64,000 nucleotides of DNA from Stenotrophomonas sp. Ste86. GTDB taxonomy: Bacteria > Pseudomonadota > Gammaproteobacteria > Xanthomonadales > Xanthomonadaceae. Below, piece by piece: positions 47,922-56,944 of this stretch. The notes under the pieces were generated by a model that worked only from the letters and a program-made list of their open reading frames with translations, did no database searches and was not told where the DNA came from. The stretch is from contig NZ_JALJRW010000017.1 of assembly GCF_024519465.1 (NCBI RefSeq), positions 1 to 64,000 on the forward strand. The letters are read 5' to 3'. A program made the translations under genes and the position numbers. Numbering within the stretch: position 1 is the first letter of the stretch; each line of letters begins with the position of its first letter.

Positions 47922-49055
47922 ATGTCTTCCGTCCAGAACCGCGCGCTTTCCGCCGCTGAACTGCACGCCTTCGGCGATGAACTCGATGCGCTGCGTGCGC
48001 GCCAGCTGGCCACGCTGGGGGCCGCCGACGCGCGTTACATCCGCCGCGTGGTGGCCGGCGTGCGCTGGACCGGCGTGGCCGGCCGCGCGCTGCTGTTCCT
48101 CGGTGCCTTCGTGCACAGCGTGCTGATCCCGGCGTGGATCGCCGGCGTGGCGCTGCTGGCGCTGTCCAAGATCCTGGAAAACATGGAGCTGGCGCACAAC
48201 GTCATCCACGGCCAGTACGACTGGATGGGCGACCCGCAGCTGCAGGGCAGCACCTACGAGTGGGACATCGTCGGCACTGCCGACAACTGGCGCAAGACCC
48301 ACAATTTCCGCCACCACACCTACACCAATGTGCGCGGGCTGGACGACGACATCGGCTATGGCCTGTTGCGGATTTTCCCCGAACAGCGCTGGCGCCCGTT
48401 CTACCTGACCCAGCCGGTGGTGGCGGTGGTGTTCGCGCTGCTGTTCGAATGGGGCATCGCCATCCAGGACCTGCGCGTGGGCCGCTGGTTCGCCGGCAAG
48501 ATCACCTTCCGCCAGCTGCTGGCACAGGCGCGCCCGGTGGGCCGCAAGATGGGCAAGCAGATGTTCAAGGACTACCTGCTGTTCCCCGCGCTGGCCGGCC
48601 CGTTCTTCCTGCCGGTGCTGCTGGGCAACGTGGTGGCCAACCTGATCCGCAACGTGTGGACCTACGTGATCATCTTCTGCGGCCACTTCACCGCCGATGC
48701 CGAGACCTTCCCCAAGGAATGCGTGCGCGATGAAAGCCGCGGCCACTGGTATCTGCGCCAGCTGCGTGGCTCATCCAACCTGACCGGTGGCAAGCTGATG
48801 AACGTCCTGTCGGGCAACCTCAGCCACCAGATCGAACACCACTTCTTCCCGGACATCCCGGCCAACCGTTACGCCGATATCGCCGTGGAAGTGAAGGCGA
48901 TCTGCACGCGTTACGGCCAGCACTACAACACCGGCTCGCTGCCGAAACAGTTCGGCCAGGTGATGTGGCGGATCGTGCGCCACGCCTTCCCGAGCAAGCC
49001 GGGGCGGGTGCGCGCGCTGCCGGCCGGCGCCCGGCCGCAGGTACAGCAGGGCTGA
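47922..49055 (+). CDS. Membrane acyl-CoA/fatty acid desaturase (DesB-like)
   Basis: 377 residues with four or so membrane helices and the three His boxes of diiron desaturases: HNVIH, HNFRHH and QIEHH. It inserts a double bond, probably delta-9, into fatty acyl chains to keep membranes fluid. Electrons come from the reductase encoded just upstream. Together with the divergent regulator this reproduces the DesT-DesCB system. Confidence 0.93.
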   Translation: MSSVQNRALSAAELHAFGDELDALRARQLATLGAADARYIRRVVAGVRWTGVAGRALLFLGAFVHSVLIPAWIAGVALLALSKILENMELAHNVIHGQYDWMGDPQLQGSTYEWDIVGTADNWRKTHNFRHHTYTNVRGLDDDIGYGLLRIFPEQRWRPFYLTQPVVAVVFALLFEWGIAIQDLRVGRWFAGKITFRQLLAQARPVGRKMGKQMFKDYLLFPALAGPFFLPVLLGNVVANLIRNVWTYVIIFCGHFTADAETFPKECVRDESRGHWYLRQLRGSSNLTGGKLMNVLSGNLSHQIEHHFFPDIPANRYADIAVEVKAICTRYGQHYNTGSLPKQFGQVMWRIVRHAFPSKPGRVRALPAGARPQVQQG

Positions 49056-49071
49056 GCCGGTGGACGACGGC

Positions 49072-50202
49072 TCAGTCGTCGTCCACTTCCATCCTGCCTT
49101 CGGCCAAGGGCACGCGTGTGCCGTCCAGCAGGCCGCGGCTGAGTGTGCCGTTCTCGATGAACAGCAGCTCGCCGTTCTCGCCCTTCTTGATGCTGCTGTC
49201 GATGGCGATGATGCGGTCACCGTGGAAGCTGCTCACGTGCCGCATCGAGGTATGGCCGACCACGATGCGCTTGAGCTGCAACTGTTCGAGCAGTGACTGC
49301 ACCTGGGCGGTATCCATGCGTCCATCGAAGTAGCCGCGGTACCAGATCGGGCTGGTCTTGCCGTCGAACAGGCGCGCGCTGTCCGGCGCGGCCTTGACCT
49401 GCTCACGTGGCAGCCCGACCGAGGCCTGGTAGCTGGCGTTGGTGGTGTCCATGGCGCGCACCAGGTCGAGGTTCTCCGGGGCGATGCCGCCGTGCAGGAA
49501 CAGCGTGTCGCCGATCTTCAGCAGCACCGGACGGGTGCGCAGCCATTGGCCGATCACCGAATCGACGCCGTACAGCGCCGGATACGAACGACCAAGCAGC
49601 TGCGCACTCCTGAGGTACTTCGGGTTGACGTAGCGCAGGTCGTCGTACAACACCATCGTCTCGTGGTTGCCGAGCACGAAGTGCACCGCGCCACCGGCCG
49701 CGCTGGCCTGCTGCTGCAGGCCGTAGAGCAGCCAGAACGCCTCGGTCACCTGCGGCCCACGGTCGAACACATCGCCGGCCACCACCAGCGTGGCATCGCC
49801 GAGGGCCCAGTGGTCCTGCGCATCGATGACATGGTGGGCGCGCAGCAGCGTCACCAGCAGCCCGTACTGGCCATGGATGTCCGACAACGCGACGATGCGC
49901 GGCGTGGCCGGGTACTGCGCGACCTCGGCGGTGCGTGGCGGCAGCACGCTCACCTCGTGCGGGTAACCGCATTCGGGCGCGACCACGGTGACCTCGCCGC
50001 GCGCTGGCAGATCGCGGCGGACCACGTGGTCGTTGCACACCCACTGCGCCTGCAGGCCCGTGTCGGTGCGGAACACGTACGGGCCATCGGCCTCCACGTG
50101 CTCGGCCGGTTGCGGCACGTCGCGGGCCGTGGCGGAGGCGCCCAGCAACAGGGTCGAGCACAGCAGGGCGCACGGCAGGTGCGATGAAGGGCGGGACGGC
50201 AT
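49072..50202 (-). CDS. Exported calcineurin-like metallophosphatase
   Basis: 376 residues with a signal peptide (LPCALLCSTLLLGASATA). The metallophosphoesterase motifs are complete: LSDIHGQYG (DxH), GDVFDRGP, GNHET, VVGHTSM, plus an extra LHGG. The set resembles the Shewanella-like protein phosphatase (SHLP) group. It would act in the periplasm on phosphoesters; the substrate is unknown. Confidence 0.88.
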   Translation of the reverse strand: MPSRPSSHLPCALLCSTLLLGASATARDVPQPAEHVEADGPYVFRTDTGLQAQWVCNDHVVRRDLPARGEVTVVAPECGYPHEVSVLPPRTAEVAQYPATPRIVALSDIHGQYGLLVTLLRAHHVIDAQDHWALGDATLVVAGDVFDRGPQVTEAFWLLYGLQQQASAAGGAVHFVLGNHETMVLYDDLRYVNPKYLRSAQLLGRSYPALYGVDSVIGQWLRTRPVLLKIGDTLFLHGGIAPENLDLVRAMDTTNASYQASVGLPREQVKAAPDSARLFDGKTSPIWYRGYFDGRMDTAQVQSLLEQLQLKRIVVGHTSMRHVSSFHGDRIIAIDSSIKKGENGELLFIENGTLSRGLLDGTRVPLAEGRMEVDDD

Positions 50203-50331
50203 CGACAGGTTCCTTGGGCAGCGGCAACGACGCAGGCCAATGCCCGCGTCGTGATCCTACGCCGCCCGCGCCGCGCCCGGCATGCGCCGTTGGTACCGGT
50301 CGGTGTGCCGCAACAGGCGGCTCGCGCCGAC

Positions 50332-51756
50332 TCAGCCGCGCTGCAGTGCCTGTCGCTCCGGTGCATCGGGCAGGTCGTCGCTGGCCAGCACGACGCGGTT
50401 GCGGCCGCGCTTCTTGGCTTGGTACATCGCCGCATCGGCGCGGGCCATCAGCCGCTCGTAGTCCGGGTGGCCATCGTGGGCGGCCACGCCGATGCTGGCG
50501 GTCAGCGCCAGGGTGCTGCCGTTGGCCAGCGGCGCCGGTGTCTGCGCGATCTGCCGGCGCAGGTTCTCGGCGATCACCTCGGCCTGCGCGGCATTGGCGG
50601 CCACCAGCACCACCACGAACTCTTCGCCGCCATAGCGGAACAGGTAATCGCTGCCGCGGGTGAGCTGGCCCAGCAGCGCGGCCACATGCTGCAGGGCGCG
50701 ATCGCCGCCGTCGTGGCCGTGGGTGTCGTTGATCGCCTTGAAGTGATCCAGATCCAGCAGCAGCACCGAGAACGGCGTGTGCGCCGAGTTGGCCAGTTCG
50801 ATCTCGCGACGCAGCACCGTGGGCAGGAAGCGCCGGTTGAGCAGGTTGGTCAGCGCGTCGCTGCCGGCATCGAGCTCGCCGATGCGCTCGAACAGCATGC
50901 TCATCAGGGTGCGGATACGCGCGAGCTGCTCGCGGATGCCCTGCAGCGCGCTGAAACGCGCCGGCAGGTCTGCACGTGCGAGCGCAGCATGCAGCTGCGC
51001 GTCCACGCGTGCGATCAACGCGCTTACCTGCGCCGTCTCGCTGCTCTCGCCAAAACTGGGGATGCCCTTGTGGGTGAACCACAGTCCGAATTCGGAATGG
51101 GCCAGGTCCACGGTACCGGCATCGGCGGCCTGGCTGGCGATGGCGTACAGCAGCGCGTTTTCCCAATCCAGCAGCAAGGCGCGCTGGCGTTCGCGTTCGG
51201 TGCTGACGTTCTGCACCAGCGAGAACAGCCGGTACGCCGCATCGGTGCGCGAAGAACGCTCGCGTGCATGGGTATAGGCCAGGGTCATGCCTTCCAGCGC
51301 GATATCCACCGAGGCGCTCAGGCAGCTGATCGCCTCGAAGGCGATGGCGCTGCTGGGAGCATGCGCCACGATGCGCTCGAATAGGCGTTGCTTGAGCACG
51401 CGCGCGCCACGGGTGACCAGGTCCACGGGAATGCCCACCCGCGCATGCACATCGCCGATCACCCGCTGCGCGGCCACCAGCGACGGGATGCTGTCGATGG
51501 TGGCGGTCAGCAGTTGCGTCAGCCAACGCTGCATGGCCGGTTTCAGGCGCAGGCGCACCTGGTCGTGGGACAGAAAGCGGCTGGCGCGCGGGTCCTCCAG
51601 CAGCACGTCATAGAAGTGATGGGCCAGGTCCGGCGGCGACTGTGCGGCCAGCTCGGCCAGCAGTGCGGCAGCGTCGGCGCCGGTCGCCAGCAGGGTCTGC
51701 TGCCAGGCATCGGCCAGCGGACGGCTGGCCTCATCCAGGTTTGGAACGATATCCAC
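50332..51756 (-). CDS. dosC: Globin-coupled diguanylate cyclase (DosC-like)
   Basis: About 474 residues. Globin sensor at the N-terminus (HFYDVLLEDPRASRFLS; proximal His in DVHARVGIPVDLV), a middle helical region (GLWFTHKG), then GGDEF with GGEEF and I-site RGSD. This is the layout of E. coli DosC (YddV), a heme O2 sensor that makes c-di-GMP. The distal Tyr (in FYDVLL) and proximal His are conserved. The GTG at 51756 has GGAAG upstream; another GTG at 51777 is possible. No DosP-like gene adjoins it. Divergent from the CDF gene. Confidence 0.9.
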   Translation of the reverse strand: MDIVPNLDEASRPLADAWQQTLLATGADAAALLAELAAQSPPDLAHHFYDVLLEDPRASRFLSHDQVRLRLKPAMQRWLTQLLTATIDSIPSLVAAQRVIGDVHARVGIPVDLVTRGARVLKQRLFERIVAHAPSSAIAFEAISCLSASVDIALEGMTLAYTHARERSSRTDAAYRLFSLVQNVSTERERQRALLLDWENALLYAIASQAADAGTVDLAHSEFGLWFTHKGIPSFGESSETAQVSALIARVDAQLHAALARADLPARFSALQGIREQLARIRTLMSMLFERIGELDAGSDALTNLLNRRFLPTVLRREIELANSAHTPFSVLLLDLDHFKAINDTHGHDGGDRALQHVAALLGQLTRGSDYLFRYGGEEFVVVLVAANAAQAEVIAENLRRQIAQTPAPLANGSTLALTASIGVAAHDGHPDYERLMARADAAMYQAKKRGRNRVVLASDDLPDAPERQALQRG

Positions 51757-51810
51757 GATGATTGCTCTTCCCGCCACAGGGGCCGTCGAACCTTAGCGGC
51801 CGCCTGCGGT

Positions 51811-51825
51811 TGTAATGAAGTTACA
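51811..51825. promoter_or_regulatory. Small inverted repeat between dosC and the CDF gene
   Basis: TGTAA-N5-TTACA is a perfect short repeat in the 148-bp divergent gap, and TGTAAT occurs again at 51845. A metal regulator such as Zur or a redox regulator could bind here, but the match is short and could be chance. Confidence 0.3.
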
Positions 51826-51904
51826 GACTGAACGCCAGCCCAAGTGTAATAGTCTCCGCGCGGTACCCTGCTTAACCTGCGCACATTGTTCTGGAGACAC
51901 CTTC

Positions 51905-52921
51905 ATGGGTCACGACCACGATCACCTGCCCAGCGAAATCCGCCACGAAAAACCACTTTGGTGGGCACTCGGCCTCACCACTACCTTCCTGGTGGTGGAA
52001 GTGGTGGGTGCGTTCTGGACCAACAGCCTGGCGCTGTTGTCCGATGCCGCGCACATGGCCACCGACACCCTGGCGCTGATGATCGCGCTGGTCGCGGTGC
52101 GGCTGAGCCGGCGCCCGCCCGATGCCAAGCGCACCTACGGCTACGCACGGCTGGAGGCGCTCGGCGCGATGATCAACGGCGGCATGCTCTTCTTGGTGGC
52201 CGCCTACATCCTGTGGGAGGCGGTGGCGCGTTTCCGCCAGCCGCAGGAAATCGCCTCCACCGGCATGCTGGTGATCGCCGCGATCGGCTTGGGCATCAAC
52301 CTGATCTCCATGCGCCTGCTGCGTGCCGGCAGTGGCGAAAGCCTCAACGTAAAGGGCGCTTACCTGGAAGTGTGGGCCGACATGCTCGGTTCGGTCGCGG
52401 TGATCATCGGTGCGCTGCTGATCCGCTGGACGGGCTGGAAGCCGATCGATCCGATTCTGGCCGTGCTGATTGGCCTGTGGGTGCTGCCGCGCACCTGGGT
52501 GCTGATGCGCGAGGCGATCAATGTGCTGCTCGAAGGCGTGCCCAAGGGCACCGACCTCAACGCCGTGCGCACCGCGCTGGACGCGCAGCCCGGCGTGGTC
52601 GACGTGCATGACCTGCATGTGTGGGCGCTGGCCTCCAGCACGCCAGCGCTGACCGCGCATGTGGTGATGGCCGACGCGGTGGATGCCGACCGCCTGCGGC
52701 GCACGTTGACCGCTACGCTGCACGACCAGTTCGGCATCGAACATGTGACCCTGCAGATCGAGGCGGATCATTGCGGCGACAGCTGCAGCGTCGGCAGCCC
52801 CAAGGCCGCCGACGCGCATGCCGGCCACCATCACGACGATGGGCATGACCACCTCGCGCGGGACGACCGCCGCCGCGCGCATCCGGATGCGCAGGGCCAT
52901 CACGGCCATCCGCATCCCTGA
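51905..52921 (+). CDS. zitB: CDF-family metal exporter (CzcD/ZitB-like)
   Basis: 338 residues: a His-rich start (MGHDHDHLPSE), six helices and a soluble C-terminal domain ending in a His/Asp-rich tail (HHDDGHDHLARDD). It exports Zn or related ions with proton exchange. Helix 2 keeps the site HMATD; helix 5 reads EVWAD, where ZitB has HVLGD, so one metal ligand is Glu instead of His. The symbol refers to the family, and metal preference may differ. Confidence 0.88.
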   Translation: MGHDHDHLPSEIRHEKPLWWALGLTTTFLVVEVVGAFWTNSLALLSDAAHMATDTLALMIALVAVRLSRRPPDAKRTYGYARLEALGAMINGGMLFLVAAYILWEAVARFRQPQEIASTGMLVIAAIGLGINLISMRLLRAGSGESLNVKGAYLEVWADMLGSVAVIIGALLIRWTGWKPIDPILAVLIGLWVLPRTWVLMREAINVLLEGVPKGTDLNAVRTALDAQPGVVDVHDLHVWALASSTPALTAHVVMADAVDADRLRRTLTATLHDQFGIEHVTLQIEADHCGDSCSVGSPKAADAHAGHHHDDGHDHLARDDRRRAHPDAQGHHGHPHP

Positions 52922-53020
52922 ACCAGCGCGCCGGTCGACGCTGCGGCCATCGCCGTGCGGGGCGGGGCAGGCTTGCCGCTACAATGCGGGTCTGCCTTGC
53001 CATCTGTCGGAGATACTGCA

Positions 53021-53770
53021 GTGACCCGGAAACTCGTACTGTTGCGCCACGGCCAGAGCCAGTGGAACCTGGACAACCGCTTCACCGGTTGGGTGGACGT
53101 TGAACTGACCGAACAGGGCCGCCGCGAGGCCGCCGCTGCCGGCCGCCTGATGCGTGAAGAAGGGCTGCAGTTCGATGTCGCGCATACCTCGGTGCTCAAG
53201 CGCGCCATCCACACCCTGCAGGGTGCCCTGGCCGAGCTGGACCAGGACTGGCTGCCGGTCAGCAAGAGCTGGCGCCTGAACGAGCGTCACTACGGTGGCC
53301 TGCAGGGCCTGGACAAGGCCGAGACTGCGGCCAAGCACGGCGAGGACCAGGTCAAGATCTGGCGCCGCTCCTACGACATCCCGCCGCCGGCGATGGACGT
53401 CGAAGACCCGGGCCATCCGATCCACGACCGCCGCTACGCCGGCCTGGACCGCAACGCGCTGCCGGGCACCGAATCGCTGGCGACCACGCTGGACCGCGTG
53501 CTGCCGTACTGGTTCGATGCGATCGCCCCGCAGCTCAAGGACGGCAAGACCGTGCTGGTCACCGCCCACGGCAACTCGCTGCGCGCGCTGTACAAGTACC
53601 TCAACCACGTCTCGCAGGAGGCCATCCTGGAGCTCAACATCCCGACCGGCATCCCGCTGCTGTTCGAGTTGAACGATGACCTGAGCGTGCAGTCGTTCCG
53701 CTACCTGGGCGACCCGGAAGCCGCGCGCAAGGCCGCCGAAGCAGTGGCGAACCAGGGCAAAGCGAAGTAA
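53021..53770 (+). CDS. gpmA: 2,3-bisphosphoglycerate-dependent phosphoglycerate mutase
   Basis: 249 residues. It interconverts 2- and 3-phosphoglycerate in glycolysis. The catalytic His is in [10 protein letters not shown], the second in [11 protein letters not shown] and the Glu in [10 protein letters not shown]. The GTG at 53021 ([10 protein letters not shown] follows) is the natural start. An intrinsic terminator follows immediately. Confidence 0.96.
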   Translation: MTRKLVLLRHGQSQWNLDNRFTGWVDVELTEQGRREAAAAGRLMREEGLQFDVAHTSVLKRAIHTLQGALAELDQDWLPVSKSWRLNERHYGGLQGLDKAETAAKHGEDQVKIWRRSYDIPPPAMDVEDPGHPIHDRRYAGLDRNALPGTESLATTLDRVLPYWFDAIAPQLKDGKTVLVTAHGNSLRALYKYLNHVSQEAILELNIPTGIPLLFELNDDLSVQSFRYLGDPEAARKAAEAVANQGKAK

Positions 53771-53775
53771 CCCCG

Positions 53776-53801
53776 AAAGGCCGGCGCAAACCGGCCTTTT
53801 T
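53776..53801 (+). terminator. Intrinsic terminator of gpmA
   Basis: AAAGGCCGG and CCGGCCTTT form a 9-bp stem with a 6-nt loop and a run of five T, 6 bp after the gpmA stop. Confidence 0.88.
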
Positions 53802-53804
53802 GCT

Positions 53805-53914
53805 GGTAGAGCCACCCCATGGTGGCTGCCCACGATGCCGGATGCCGCGCAGCCACGCATGGCGTGGCTCTACCGCGGTGCCGGACGCCGCGCGGCCACG
53901 CGTGGTGGTTCCAC
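53805..53914. repeat. Cluster of three GTAG (SMAG-type) palindromic repeats
   Basis: Unit 1 (53805-53830) begins GGTAGAGCCACCCC and folds as GCCACC/GGTGGC. Unit 2 (53849-53874) is inverted, ends CTCTACC and folds as AGCCACGC/GCGTGGCT. Unit 3 (53891-53914) is degenerate and inverted. Inverted SMAG dimers are typical of Stenotrophomonas intergenic regions. They lie between the gpmA terminator and the M13 peptidase gene. Confidence 0.8.
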
Positions 53915-54041
53915 CGTGGTGTCGGCCAGTTACCCACCCGGCCGGTGTGACCTTTGGCCGGTCCCCCACCGCGCCGGCCGCGCTACGCTGCTTGATTGCC
54001 CGTCATCCGGGCGATGTATCCATCTGTAGCCGGAGAGTCGA

Positions 54042-56138
54042 ATGAAGTTTTCCAAGCTGGTCCCGCTGGGCCTGACCGTCGCCATCGCCGCCTCGCTGGC
54101 ATCGTGCGGCAAGACCGATACCGCGCCTGCCGCGACTACCGACGCGGCCAAGCCCGCTTTTGACATGTCGCAGATCAAGACCCCGCTGATCTCGCTCAAC
54201 AGCGCCGACCTGGACCCGGCCATCGCCGCCTGTACCGACCTCAACGGCTTCGTCAACAGCAAGTGGCTCAAGGCCAACCCGGTTCCCAACGACCAGACCA
54301 CCTGGGGCAGCTTCGAAATCCTGCGCGAGCGCTCGCTGGAAGTGCAGCACGCGCTGGTCCAGCAGGCCGCCGCCGGCACGCCCAAAGCCGGCTCGGTGGA
54401 AGCCAAGATCGGCGACATCTGGAAGACCGGTTCGGACGAGGCGAAGATCGAAGCGGCCGGCATCACCCCGCTGCAGCCGCAGCTGGACAAGATCGCCGCA
54501 CTGAACGACACCGCCGCCATTACCCGGTACCTGCGCGACAGCCAGGCGCAGGGCCAGGGCGTGCTGTTCTCGCTGTTCGCCAATGCCGATTACAAGGACT
54601 CGGGCAACGTCATCGCCTATGTCGGCCAGGGCGGCCTCGGCCTGCCGGAGAAGGGCTATTACTTCGACGCGTCGCAGGCCAAGATCCGCGATGCCTACGT
54701 GGCCTACATCGCGCAGGTGCTGACCCTGTCCGGCGTGGATGCCGAGCAGGCCAAGACCCAGGCCAAGGCCGTGCTGGACTTCGAAACCCGCCTGGCCAAG
54801 GCGTCGCTGTCGCGCATCGAACTGCGCGACCCGGCCAAGCGCTACAACCCGGTCAGCGCCGCCGAGGCGGACAAGCTCACCCCGAACTTCAGCTGGACCG
54901 CGCTGTTTGACACCCTGAAGGTGCCGGCCGCGCAGAAGTTCTCGCTGGCCCAGCCGGCGTTCTTCGGTGAAGTGGACAAGATGCTGGCCGACGTGCCGGC
55001 CGCCACCTGGCAGGCCTACCTGCGTTTCCACACCATCGATGACGCCTCGCCGTACCTGAGCAGCGCGTATGAGAAGGCCAACTTCGACTTCTACAGCACC
55101 ACCCTGCGCGGCCAGAAGGAAATGCAGCCGCGCTGGAAGCGCGTGCTGGAATCGGTCAACGGCGCGATCGGCGAAGGCCTCGGCCAGCTGTACGTGAACG
55201 CGGTGTTCCCGGCTGACGCCAAGGTGCAGATGCAGCACCTGGTGGAGAACCTCTCGGTGGCGCTGAAGGCGCGCCTGGAAAAGCTGGAGTGGATGGGCGA
55301 AGACACCCGCAAGAAGGCGCTGGAAAAGTGGGCCAGCTTCACCCCGAAGATCGGTTACCCGGACAAGTGGCGTGACTGGTCGGGTCTTGAAACCAATGCC
55401 GACAGCTACCTGGGCAACATGCAGGCCGCGCGCGCGTTCAACTACCGCTACATGTTGAACAAGATCGGCAAGCCGGTGGACAAGACCGAGTGGGGCATGA
55501 CCCCGCAGACCGTCAACGCCTACTACAACGCGACCAAGAACGAGATCGTGTTCCCGGCGGCGATCCTGCAGGCGCCGTTCTTCGACGCCAAGGCCGATCC
55601 GGCCTTGAATTACGGCGGCATCGGCGCGGTGATCGGCCATGAAATGATGCACGGCTACGACGACTCGGGCAGCCAGTTCGCCGCCAACGGCAACTTCGAC
55701 AACTGGTGGACCGACAGCGACCGCAAGGCCTTCACCGGCCGCACCGACCAGCTGGTGGCGCAGTTCGACGGGTACGAGTCGCTGCCGGGCGTGAAGGTGA
55801 AGGGCAAGCTGACCCTGGGCGAGAACATCGGCGACCTGGGCGGTCTGACCGTGGCCTACGACGCGCTGCAGATGGCGTTGAAGGAAGACCCCAAGGCCAA
55901 CGTGGCCGTGGACGGACACAGCCAGGACCAGCGCTTCTTCATGAACTGGGCCACCGTGTGGCGCCGCAACTTCAACGAAGGCGAGCTGCGCGTGCGTCTG
56001 AACACCGACCCGCACGCCCCGGCCAACTTCCGCGCCAACGGCGCACCGTCGAACATGCCGGCCTACGCGCAGGCGTTCGAGTGCAAGAGCGGCGATGCGA
56101 TGGTGCGCGCCGACGACAAGCGTGTCGTGATCTGGTGA
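54042..56138 (+). CDS. M13 family zinc metallopeptidase (PepO/neprilysin-like) lipoprotein
   Basis: 698 residues. Signal with lipobox ASLASC, so it is a lipoprotein, probably periplasmic. The zinc motif HEMMHGYD and the third ligand Glu in ENIGDLGG are intact. The length equals that of the M13 family, which cuts peptides of moderate size. The conserved N-terminal domain has ACTDLNGFVNSKWL. A terminator follows. Confidence 0.95.
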   Translation: MKFSKLVPLGLTVAIAASLASCGKTDTAPAATTDAAKPAFDMSQIKTPLISLNSADLDPAIAACTDLNGFVNSKWLKANPVPNDQTTWGSFEILRERSLEVQHALVQQAAAGTPKAGSVEAKIGDIWKTGSDEAKIEAAGITPLQPQLDKIAALNDTAAITRYLRDSQAQGQGVLFSLFANADYKDSGNVIAYVGQGGLGLPEKGYYFDASQAKIRDAYVAYIAQVLTLSGVDAEQAKTQAKAVLDFETRLAKASLSRIELRDPAKRYNPVSAAEADKLTPNFSWTALFDTLKVPAAQKFSLAQPAFFGEVDKMLADVPAATWQAYLRFHTIDDASPYLSSAYEKANFDFYSTTLRGQKEMQPRWKRVLESVNGAIGEGLGQLYVNAVFPADAKVQMQHLVENLSVALKARLEKLEWMGEDTRKKALEKWASFTPKIGYPDKWRDWSGLETNADSYLGNMQAARAFNYRYMLNKIGKPVDKTEWGMTPQTVNAYYNATKNEIVFPAAILQAPFFDAKADPALNYGGIGAVIGHEMMHGYDDSGSQFAANGNFDNWWTDSDRKAFTGRTDQLVAQFDGYESLPGVKVKGKLTLGENIGDLGGLTVAYDALQMALKEDPKANVAVDGHSQDQRFFMNWATVWRRNFNEGELRVRLNTDPHAPANFRANGAPSNMPAYAQAFECKSGDAMVRADDKRVVIW

Positions 56139-56160
56139 CCGCACGCGGTTGAGTGAAACG

Positions 56161-56187
56161 AAAAACCCGGCGCAAGCCGGGTTTTTT
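56161..56187. terminator. Intrinsic terminator between convergent genes
   Basis: AAAAACCCGG and CCGGGTTTTT form a 10-bp stem with a 6-nt loop and T-runs on both strands, so it can end the M13 peptidase transcript (+) and perhaps the convergent gene that ends at 56288 (-). Confidence 0.85.
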
Positions 56188-56287
56188 GTGCCCTCGTACG
56201 TCGCCGGGCTTCATCGAACGCGTCAGCAAGATCGGCTGTCAGCGACATCGGACCCACCGGAACACGTGCCCAGCTACGCAAACGGCT

Positions 56288-56866
56288 TCAGTCAGCGCAC
56301 TTCAGATAGGTCTTGCGCGTGTTCTTCCACGCCGCCACCGGATCGAAACCCGCCACCAACCCGCCGCCCTTGCCGGTGAACGCGGCCATGCCGTGGCTCA
56401 TCATGTAAGTGGGCGTATAGCTCGGCGGCGCCAGTGTTTTGGTGATGCCACACAGTTCAGCCACGTAAGCCTGCGGATCGGCCATGCGCTGGGCGAGGGC
56501 AGCATTGAAACGCGCCAGCTGCGCTTCATCCACGCTGTCGGCCACGCCGGCTTTCAAGGCGCTGTAGGCGTCGTGGGCGCTGGTGTCGGCGACGCGTTGC
56601 TTGTCAAAGTGCGCAAACACGCCGGCCATGGTGAACAGGTCAGCGGCGTCGCGGTCGCGTCCGGCCTGCAGGCAGCGCGGCAACGCGGCCATCTGGTCGG
56701 CGGGAGAGTCGGCAGGGGTGATGCCCTTCAATGCCGTGCACGGCAGTTGCCGGCTCGGCTGCAGGTTGCCGGTGGTGTCGTGGCGGGTCACCTGGGCCTG
56801 GGCCAGCAGTGGCAGTGCCAGCAGCAGGATGCCCAGTGCGGTGGTAAGGGGTGCGTTTCCTTGCAT
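56288..56866 (-). CDS. Secreted protein of unknown function
   Basis: 192 residues with a signal peptide (PLTTALGILLLALPLLAQAQ). The mature part is mixed helical with cysteines in PCTALKG, PRCLQAGR, ELCGIT and LKCAD, which could form two disulfides. No domain recognised. The ATG at 56866 (MQGNAPLTT) is preferred because the signal starts there. Confidence 0.7.
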   Translation of the reverse strand: MQGNAPLTTALGILLLALPLLAQAQVTRHDTTGNLQPSRQLPCTALKGITPADSPADQMAALPRCLQAGRDRDAADLFTMAGVFAHFDKQRVADTSAHDAYSALKAGVADSVDEAQLARFNAALAQRMADPQAYVAELCGITKTLAPPSYTPTYMMSHGMAAFTGKGGGLVAGFDPVAAWKNTRKTYLKCAD

Positions 56867-56944
56867 GCGATGCGTCCTTGTCGATTGAAGCGGGGAGCCG
56901 ACAGCGTCGCGCGCGGCAGCCCCCAATGCAAGCCCACGCGCCAC

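Noticed and set aside
49403..51526. Minus-strand open frame of 707 codons spanning parts of the phosphatase and dosC genes
   Set aside because: It is out of frame with two well-supported genes on the same strand and is Arg/Pro-rich.
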